Of a stretch of 64,000 nucleotides of DNA, positions 56,163-64,000 are shown in pieces. This DNA is from Ixodes scapularis (taxonomy: Eukaryota; Arthropoda; Arachnida; Ixodida; Ixodidae), in NCBI RefSeq assembly GCF_016920785.2, contig NW_024609836.1, positions 11,376,018 through 11,440,017 on the forward strand, given 5' to 3'. Every line of letters starts with the position of its first letter. Within the stretch, counting starts at the first letter, position 1. The notes beneath the pieces were generated by a model that was not told the origin of the DNA, did not search any database, and saw only the letters and a program-made list of their open reading frames with translations. The translations under genes were made by a program, and so were the position numbers.

Positions 56163-58966
56163 ATTATGGAAAGGATGTCACGGTGACTCGCGGCCGTTTG
56201 TCGACGCAACGCGGTCAAACGCATTCAAACGCAACTGTGTGTATGGACCTTAGGTTTTGCACACATCGTTTAGTGCCAATCGCGTTGCGAGCGCTGCTAT
56301 CGCATTACGAAGGCGATAATGGTTGTGTTGCACTGTTACGGACCAAGTGAGACAGAATCTGATGGCAGGTTTGACGTTTTACGCCATCAGCTTTACTAAC
56401 CAAAAACATTCAACAAAAATGGTTCTGCTCAGGAAGGCTCGGCGTAAAAGCGACAGGGCTCGCACAAGGGCGTTTATCAATGTCCTTGTTCCCGCATTTT
56501 TGCGCACAACACTTCAGTACACCAGTGGCACAGAAAGGTCTCGTTGGATGAAAGTCTCTGCAGGAAAGATCGCGGCCTGCTAGACCAGGTCTGACAGAAG
56601 CATTTCAACATGGGCCCGGAAAAGTACCGAATCTGAAAAGCCTCGAACAGTTTCTGCAGCTCTCTTCACGCGCGGAACTAAGAATCGCGTGACAAAACGG
56701 ACAAAGCACAATGATACGCCATTTGTCTCATGAGACCAAAAAGAAATCTGAAGTTGGCCACACTAGACGCTTTTCAAGTTATTCCTCGGCCAGTCTTCGC
56801 GAGTGAAAAGCGCTTGGCTATTTCACTACGGGTGTTAGCGAGGTAAAATATTATTTTACTTTTATTGAAAAAAAAAAAAAACATTCAGGGAAAGATATAT
56901 GGGTTTCGTTGGTATTCAATTAAAAAAGAAACGTATTTTTTAGCAACTCACGATTGAAAGCGAAGTCGAGAGGACTCGGTTCACTTCGACCAGTCACTTG
57001 ACGAGCCTTAATTTATATCACGCTTCACGTCACAAGAAAGCTGTTCTTTTTTTTCAATTTAACCGCGTTGCTGTTATCGGTCTCGGTGTTATTTTTGTGG
57101 GATCTGTTAAATTAATTTGCGCACAAGCGCAACATCGGGCTAAAACGCCGTCAACATTACCTGCAATACATATGACTTCTATTTTAATAATTAAACAGAA
57201 TTTCCAAATTGTCTTTTCTGGTCCTTTTCACTAACTAGCCCAACTTATTCCCGTCGTTTTTTAACGATATACGAGTTGAGTCATTAACAATGGTAAATGA
57301 AAGCTTTAGTCGATTATCCAATGACTACTCAGTAGAAGGTCAAGTTTAGATCGTTGATATTAGTTGGTGATAAAACTCATTCTTCAATACTCCAATATAG
57401 ACAAGACGCAAAACTTACTTTTGCACTCCCTACAGCTCTTTGACACTGGCCTTTCTTGAAGAGTCCCAGACAACGTCCACACACTATAAAGCCGGTCGAA
57501 CCATCAAGAATTAAGCAAGAGAGGTCATTTATAGCAATATTATTTAAATGGTCATATATGACCTTATTGGCCCAATTCTGGATATGACCATATGTGGCGT
57601 TTTTTTACAAGATAAAACTGCAAAAGAAAAAGATTTTTTCCATGTGCGAGATACACAAGGCTTTAAGTGTTGCGCAATGTTAATGTAGATCATCGGTCGT
57701 TAGCGATTCCTAAGATCAAGTAAATAGGTGACAATGCAGAAACACACACACTGTACCTCAAAACGCGTAGTATTTGTTGACAGATCTTGCTTCGGTATTG
57801 GGATGTTCTTATATACGATTAACTTGCACAATCGTGCTTGCATTCTTACATTTTTCTTAGGAAAACTACGCAACCTTGTATGTACAAATATTTTAAATAA
57901 ATATACGTGCGCAGCTTTAATGGTAACTGGGTAGTTTCTTCGAAATAAATTAAAAAGTTCGCCGTTTGGAGGCTTATGCCGAAAATTCTGATTATACGCT
58001 TTCATCGCAGACATTTTTTTTTTTTTTTTACATTGCGCTCGTCTTTTCGATTTGAAGGTGCTCTGTGATTTAAAATAAAATCACACTTCTATTTGTTTTC
58101 TTTTTTTCAACATCACTTAAAGGTTTCGTTTAATATATACGGGACAAGAACCGCAAGCCTCCTAAAATCACGCATAAGTCGGAGAGATAAATGCCTACAC
58201 AACAAATTATAGGGTAAGTGAATCTTCAGGTAAAACGTATCCCACTCCTTTTTCTTTTTGTCACAAATGAAATCCAAGTTGCAGAAACCTAATTCTAAGT
58301 GTATTTTCTTAATGAAAACAACAGGACAACTTAAATACGTGCTTCCTGCTAAGGCAATGGTATTGGGTGGTATTGATAAGCCAAAGATAAGCTAAAGAAT
58401 TTTGAAACATTTTGTTTCGGTGATTTTGTCTTCGACAGTAAAACAAATAATTGTCATCTGTCTGCTACTTTCTGAGACACTGCCCTCTCAACCAAAAACT
58501 CATAGTGACAGAGATTCAATTTCACGCTTGAGTTGTTATTAAACTCCATGTAAAAACAAAACAAAGGAAAAAAAAAAACTCCCGGCACGCCCCCTGGCCA
58601 AATAGCGCAATTAAGATGCCGTTCCGTTTCCGATGAAAAGCCCCACCCACATGTCGTAAACAGTTCCACATGGTAAGGGAGGAGGTAGTTCACGGGTAAG
58701 TTTTGTTGTTGTTGTTTTTGCTGCTGCTGTCGTAGCTGCGGTGTTTTTAGTGAAAGCATTACGTGTTGTTCTAGTTGTAGCAGTCTTCATTATTGTTATT
58801 CGTGTCAGGGTTGAAACGATGGTGATGCTCCTGTTTCTAAAGAGCGCAACTGGCCTTTTAATGCACAATTGCGTTTTAATGAAAGTCAGCATACATTTTG
58901 TGTTTTTCCTTGGAGCTCGTGGCACGTCACGTGATGTCGCGGTGTCACATGACACACGTAACGATT
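56163..58966. other. Intergenic, no recognised gene
   Basis: Mixed to AT-rich sequence with poly-A/T runs. A (GTT)n(GCT)n trinucleotide patch lies at 58700-58740. Frames of up to 160 codons near 58611-59093 run through that repeat patch and the adjacent MITE and show no domain. Confidence 0.45.
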
Positions 58967-59130
58967 TTAGGCTGCATTTACATAGATGCGATCGTAGTGC
59001 ATCAAATCGAGATTTGACTATTTTGATTGGTAGTAGATCGGTAGAAGAGAAAGTAGTAAAGGGATAGGGTGGGTGTGATCGGTCCCTGCTCAATTTGATG
59101 CGCTATGATCGCGTCCATCTAAACCTAACC
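58967..59130. mobile_element. Short MITE
   Basis: The left arm TTAGGCTGCATTTACATAG... (58967-59011) pairs with the right arm ...CCATCTAAACCTAACC (59086-59130). The internal blocks GATGCGATCGTAGTGCATCA and TGATGCGCTATGATCGCGTC also pair. The spacer is about 75 bases. Confidence 0.75.
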
Positions 59131-59264
59131 AGAGTAGGGCTAGGACTGTGACGGTACGTAACTGCACCCAACGCGATCCTACGTTCTCTCTGCGCGTGAT
59201 TGGATTAGTCAGAGTTGGCAAACCTACGAAGACAACGAGTGCCTCGACCAACATTTTGTAGAAA

Positions 59265-59520
59265 TTAAGGCTTGCTTGACCGTTCCATGACTACACGGCA
59301 ACTAGTCCAGCGCGAGAAAAAATGACAGAGCAAGAATAACGATATTAATTCCTGCGGAAGGGGATCAAGGAGGACAAATGACAAACACAAATCTCCAAGC
59401 ACTGCCAGGTGACCGGTTCTCGACTGAAATAATCCGCCTTGTCCTGGTATCAAGCCGGGAACCTCTCTATTTCCTGGGGAGCGCTCTACCAACTGAGCTA
59501 ACCAGGAGTTAAACGTCAGT
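59265..59520 (-). mobile_element. SINE unit in inverted orientation
   Basis: The reverse complement carries CTCCTGGTTAGCTCAGTTGG (box A), GGTTCCCGGCTTGATACCAG (box B region) and the GTGTTTG-type body. It lies head-to-head with the direct array starting at 59658. Confidence 0.8.
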
Positions 59521-59657
59521 AGAGCAAACGGTTTTTAACAGCTCACTTGCACCTTTGCATTATGTGCAATTTTATCATTACCTTAAAATTCAGGCCGTTC
59601 GTCCTTGTTGGTGTTAAACTGGTGGCAGCTGTTAAAACCCGTTTGTTCTACCGACGA

Positions 59658-59965
59658 CTAACTCCTGGTTAGCTCAGTTGGTAGAGCGCTACACTTCAAA
59701 TGAAGAGGTATCATGTTCGATACTGGGACGAGGCGGATTTCGTCAGTCGCGCGCCAGTCACCTAGCTGTGTTTGGAGATTTGTGTTTGTCTTTTGTCCCC
59801 CTTGTTTCTCTTCTCCAGGAATTATTATCGTTCTTCTTGTCCAACTGCATGGCATACACCTTTGCATTAATTGCATTTATCATCATAAACTTGAAAGGCA
59901 GGCCATTCACCCTTTTTGGTGTTAGACTGGTCGCGTCTATTAAAACCCGTTTGCTATACTGACGT
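59658..59965 (+). mobile_element. SINE unit 1 of direct tandem array
   Basis: It starts CTAACTCCTGGTTAGCTCAG (box A region) with a box-B-like TGTTCGATACTG at 59713. It continues through GTTTGGAGATTTGTGTTTG and the TTCTCCAGG segment to a 3' part ending TTAAAACCCGTTTGC. The tRNA head is longer-lived in the array than the spacer. Confidence 0.85.
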
Positions 59966-60249
59966 CTAACTCCGGGTTTGCTCACTTGGGAGAGCGCTCC
60001 ACTGGAAATGCGCAGGTCGCTTGTTTGATACCAGGACCAGGCGGATTTGTTCAGTCACGCGCCAATCACCTAACTGTGAATGGAGGTATTGATTTCTCCT
60101 GTGTCCTTGTTCACCTTCTCCAGGGATTATTATTGTTATTCTTGTCCAACTCGCTTGCATTTATCATCATAACCCTGAAATGCAGGCCGTTCACCTATGT
60201 TGGTGTTAGACTTGTGGATGCTGTTAAAACCGGTTTGCTATTCTGACGT
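59966..60249 (+). mobile_element. SINE unit 2 of direct tandem array
   Basis: It has the same order as unit 1, with box A degraded to GTTTGCTCACTTGGGAGAGC and box B to TGTTTGATACC. It ends TTAAAACCGGTTTGC before the next unit. Confidence 0.85.
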
Positions 60250-60553
60250 CTAACTCGTGGCTAGCTCACTTGTTAGAGCGCTCCACTGGAAACGCGGAGG
60301 TCCCTGGCTCGATACTAGGACCAGGCGGATTTGTTCAGTCAAGCGTCAGTAATCTAGCTGTGTTTGGAGATTTCTGTTTGTACTCTGTCCCCCTTGTTCC
60401 CCGTCTCCAGGGGAATATAATCGTTATTCGTGTCCAGCTCGCTTGCACCTTTCCATTAATTGCATTATCCTCATAACCTTAAAATGCAGGACGTTCACCC
60501 CTGTTGGTGTTGTGCTGGTGATAGCGGTTAAAACGCCTTTGCTCTGCTGACAT
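60250..60553 (+). mobile_element. SINE unit 3 of direct tandem array
   Basis: Box A is degraded to GGCTAGCTCACTTGTTAGAG and box B to GGCTCGATACT. The body and 3' spacer match the other units. Confidence 0.85.
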
Positions 60554-60740
60554 CTAACTTCCGGTTAGCTCAGTTGGTAGCGCGCTCCACTGGAAATGGA
60601 GAGAGCTTTGGTTCGATTTGTTGACCAGGCAAATGTTTTCAGTCGCGCACCAATCACATAGCTGTGTTTGGAGATTTGTGTTTGTTCTTTGTGCCTCTTG
60701 TTCCTTTTCACCAGGGATTATTAAGCGAAAGCCTTTTATG
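60554..60740 (+). mobile_element. SINE unit 4 of direct tandem array, 3' truncated
   Basis: It starts CTAACTTCCGGTTAGCTCAG, followed by GGTTCGATTTG and GTGTTTGGAGATTTGTGTTTG. It breaks off after CACCAGGGATTATTA, where a different repeat (60741-60985) begins. Confidence 0.8.
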
Positions 60741-60985
60741 TGCAATATCAGGAAAAGACGGCGTGGGCGTTGTGCTCAAAAGATGGCCATAAAAATACGT
60801 CATCAAGCACGCGCCGCTTTAGGTTAAAGCGGACGTGCCTCAGAAATAAAACACGCAGAAAAGCACAGCCACATATCCAACGACCTTCTACGTGGCATGT
60901 CCCCTCCCTTGATTTTGTTTGTCTGCGTGCACTCTGGCGTCTGATAAAGCTGCCCCATCACGTTGCGTAATCTTCTTTTCTTTCA
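60741..60985 (+). repeat. Repeat shared with the interior of the 27.9-29.0 kb element
   Basis: In + sense it reads RKRRRGRCAQKMAIKIRHQA; the - strand of 28374-28658 reads GKRRRRLCGRKMVTKMRHQA. Similarity continues through SGRAS(E/D)IKH. Sequence before the open segment also matches (AAGCGAAAGCCTTTTATGTG versus AAGTGAAAGTGTTATATGTC). The Lys/Arg-rich product is unrecognised; this may be non-coding repeat. Confidence 0.6.
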
Positions 60986-61089
60986 TTAAATCCGGTCGTT
61001 ACAACTTCAACAGACTTTCATCTTCATCGCTTCAATCCAACGGGAAAAATAACGACGCAAAAAAAAAATTGTCGCAGGAGTTTGAATTT

Positions 61090-61123
61090 GCTGATGATGC
61101 TCGCACCTGCGAGCATCATCAGC
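61090..61123. repeat. Perfect 15-bp hairpin with 4-base loop
   Basis: GCTGATGATGCTCGC and its exact reverse complement flank ACCT. TGTCGCAGG occurs on both sides of the hairpin (near 61071 and 61127), suggesting a small local inversion-duplication. Confidence 0.85.
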
Positions 61124-61599
61124 ATTGTCGCAGGTGCGGAAGACTCAACTGACTCGCTGCTTGGCATAGCTTCTTTGACTTAGCTGACGTCATAGTCTCA
61201 ATAACTCGCAATAGAAGATCATATCTGTTCATCCCAGTCAATAGCTGAGAAGTTCAACTCTCATTTTCTTACCGCAGGTGCTAGTGTTTTCTCAACGATT
61301 GAGTATAATCTCTCGAAAACTTTCATTAATAAGAACATGACTTAACTCTGTTTTTAGCACCCACTAATGCTTTGTAAATCAGGGATGTAATTTTTTCATA
61401 GAAAAGCAGCCGCGTCTTTGGATGTGATGAGATCAAAGTAACCCCCATAAAAGCAATCAACGGCCTCATGTTATTTTCTTGATACTTTTTCTAATAAAAT
61501 AAAAATAGCCAAGGTTCATGTATAAAATAAAGGTGTTACACTGAACAACCTAAACAAATATAGACCTAGATAAATACTGCCACTATTTTAAAAAAAGTG

Positions 61600-62520
61600 A
61601 CTGAGAAAGGAATTAACAGAGGCTTTCTAAATATGTATTTTACATCAGTGCTACAACACCTTCTCAATGCGGTTTTCAAAAAGGAAAATCCACAAAATAT
61701 GCTCTATGGCACATCAAAATACAATATTAAGTAATATTGAATCTCGGATTTACACACTCCGTATTTTTTTTACTTTCGAACAGCATTCGACGGTATAAAG
61801 CATGACATGCTAATTGCTCTCAGTGAGAGCTGAGAGCTAATTGCTCTCAGCTCTCAGTGATTTTAAGCTGCACATTGCTTTCATACGACGTGGCATTCCA
61901 CAAGGTTCCATATTTGGATTTCTGTTAGTTTTTGTTATATTTAAAATATATTTTTAATGTACCCAAACTACCAATATTAGTCTGTTTGTTGATGATATGG
62001 TTCCAGTGTTATTAGCTAGAGTTAAAAACAAAGAAAACAAAATATTTTATATTCAGATCAAAGAACAATGTAAAGCCAACATGAGCTACGTATTCATTTT
62101 TCGAGCTGAGGCATCGAGTGCACTACGGAGCACAAAGTTCTTGGAGTTTTGTTTGAAAATGTTTTAAGCTTTACTGACTGTATCAATCACCTTAGATCTG
62201 GCATTTCACGTTTGATTGGAATGCTGAACAAGCTCATGCAGTTACAGCCATACTGAATTAGAGTGCAACTTTACTACATTCTTGGATAATCTCGCCTTGA
62301 ATTTTGTCTCTGTTTGGAGAACGACGAGTACTAGCATATTGACAAGGCATTATCCTTGCAAACGAAAGCGGTAAGATTTATCAACAATTTAGGCTATTCT
62401 GAGCACAAAGCACCTTCATTTAAAAAGTACAAGCTATGATCTATTAAACATGTTCACCTCTTAAAACTGGAGAACGTAATTCTCGATCAAATAAAGCAGG
62501 ATCGGGCTTTCTGCGACACT
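61600..62520 (+). pseudogene. LINE reverse transcriptase relic
   Basis: From about 61670 the + strand reads NAVFKKE in one frame and QCGFQKGKSTKYALWHIK in another. It then gives FFTFEQHST (decayed D(F)(R)KAFD), RRGIPQGSIFGF at about 61890, and VDD-like and later residues. These are RT boxes of a CR1/Jockey-type LINE with stops and frameshifts. A compact inverted repeat of GAGAGCTGAGAGC (61825-61860) interrupts the sequence. Confidence 0.65.
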
Positions 62521-64000
62521 TACCTCCTGTCGTGATTCAGGTCAACCGTCTGAGAAAAATAGGAGAGCGCGCGATCGACAGTGTAAATATATTTATACTC
62601 AACAGCAATATAAGTGAATCGAAAAGTTGACTAAAGCCTAGGTATTTGCACATGTACAGTTAGAAACGTTTTTGAAGTTTCACGTCCCTCGTCAGGCTGA
62701 TGACATCAAGTAATGGGCATGGCGATCTGCGTGACAAGTGTTCATTAAGACTTAATGATGCTTTCTTGACGAAGCCAGTCGCTTAGTACCAGGAGTCGCT
62801 GCCGAGGTATCTTCGAGTTCTGTTGGAGATGGTCCAGGTTATGACCAGTAATTATCCGCTGGGTACCAGGGTTCCTGGCCTTGATACCTTAGACCCCTGC
62901 AAGGGGCTGCGGGTCTGAGTCACGTCGAGTCGGCTTGCATCTGCGGGTCACGGCTGAGGTATGGAGCTTCCTCGTGGAACCGCTGAATTCGTCTTCTGCC
63001 CGAGCCCGATTTTCTCGGGCCTCTTCTTTTCTTCCTCTTCACTTTTTACCGCCTAACATGGCACCCCTTCTCTTTTGCCGAAGATACATTTACGATTATA
63101 AAGTTTGGCCCACCGTCCGGGACAAGTAATATAGAAGCGGGGGTGTTCACCCATAGAACCAATTCATGGCAAAATTATCGGACTGGTGTTCAGAAGCGTT
63201 AGGGTTTTATTGGCTTTTATCATACACCTGCCATCGTAGCCGCAGTTTTTTGTTAAAGGTTCACTCTCCCGTTGTTGCAATATTCCAGGATGAATTAAGC
63301 TTACAGTACAGCACTTACTTCGGAACGTAGACAAAGCAGTACGTTGTTGTGATGTAACATTTGGGTTGGGAGGCCATCAGTCCCACTAAAGCGATACTGA
63401 GTTTTGTTTTTGGGTTAGAATTTTGGACCCTGTTGATACGCGGGACAAACCGTTCAAAGATATGGTGTGCCATAAGGTTGTTGTTTCCATATGGACACGT
63501 ATGAGGCAAACTCCGTTAACGAGCAGCTAAAGAGATTTAGAAATAGGACAATGCTCTAAGGCATATAATATAGGGCATCTGGTCACCGATGTAAAAAGCG
63601 GTATCTCAGACGATCTGAAAGTTTAAGAGCAAAAAGGTTCTAAAAAAAAAAAAAAAAAAACTGTCGGAGAACAACGGGACCCGTTCCACGTGCTTTTGTA
63701 ACCATTGCCTTTTTTTTTTCTTGAAGCATCCATTGATCTGCAGTATTAAAAAGTAAATAAATAAAAATAAATGACCCAGGAACAATTTAAAAGAATGAGA
63801 ACATCGGGGTTGATATATGCCATTCAACCCCTGAACCGTGACTGACTCTACAACTGACGCTTGCATTCACCTCGACTGCAAGAACAAAACAAACATATAT
63901 TACCCCTACTGTCTCTAAGAAAGGAAAACCACTGACAGAAAGAATATCCAACAACGATGTCTAATTTCGATATTAGAGTGGGACATTTTAGTTTAATTTC
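62521..64000. other. Intergenic, no recognised gene
   Basis: Mixed sequence. A 19-base poly-A run lies at 63642-63660 and an AT-rich AAATAAATAAAAATAA patch near 63755. No open frame above 90 codons and no recognised repeat family. Confidence 0.5.

Noticed and set aside
59661..59730. Functional tRNA genes in the 59-60 kb array
   Set aside because: The tRNA-like heads vary in box A and box B between units and all lead into the same SINE body. They are tRNA-derived, not tRNA genes.
63002..63030. GCCCGA...TCGGGC hairpin followed by T-rich sequence, like a rho-independent terminator
   Set aside because: The window is eukaryotic and there is no adjacent gene. A six-base stem is expected by chance.

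Overview
This window is eukaryotic genomic DNA dominated by transposable elements. It carries one gene I can recognise with confidence. The homeobox protein is of arthropod/bilaterian type. The surroundings combine two families of tRNA-derived SINEs, decayed non-LTR retrotransposons, hAT remnants and a very large number of foldback (MITE-like) elements. Together these suggest a chelicerate, most likely an ixodid tick; this is an inference from repeat style and was not tested by a search.

The gene is an NK2-class homeobox gene of the NKX2-1/NKX2-4 (Drosophila scarecrow, scro) group on the + strand. Four exons are visible: 10520-10737, 12504-12605, 14469-14892 and 15204-15349. All junctions have AG/GT signals and compatible phases. 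Two introns split the homeodomain between residues 10/11 and 44/45. Exon 3 carries the NK2-specific domain, and the protein ends in the GRTW tail known from vertebrate NKX2-1. The N-terminal exon or exons are not seen in the window and are expected upstream. A long 3' UTR probably runs to an AATAAA near 16833. Downstream of the stop, in the same frame, lies a 62-codon acidic and Gln-rich open stretch beyond a second UGA.

Layout: 1-10.5 kb is intergenic or upstream intron, with foldback elements at 1.3, 6.3, 7.5, 8.3 and 10.1 kb and a degraded LINE at 6.4-7.3 kb. 10.5-16.8 kb is the scro-like gene, whose introns hold MITEs and CRE-like inverted repeats. 17-26 kb is intergenic with hairpins and a G/C-tract element. 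26-29 kb holds a two-copy DNA element, a tandem pair of tRNA-like SINEs and a 1.1 kb TIR element of the same family as the one in scro intron 1. 30.6-32 kb is a LINE remnant. 32.9-33.7 kb is a minisatellite plus a perfect 34-bp palindrome. 34.0-44.3 kb is a nested transposon complex: a hAT relic sits in the 26/34-kb element, a 6.8 kb TIR element sits in the hAT, and a separate 1.65 kb hAT-like element follows with a perfect 8-bp target duplication. 44.3-59 kb is intergenic with LINE fragments and MITEs. 59.3-60.7 kb is a five-unit SINE cluster, and 61.6-62.5 kb is a further LINE relic.

Most open frames elsewhere are short, overlap on both strands and show no recognisable domains; I have not called them as genes. 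No true tRNA, rRNA, CRISPR or prokaryotic operon structure is present.
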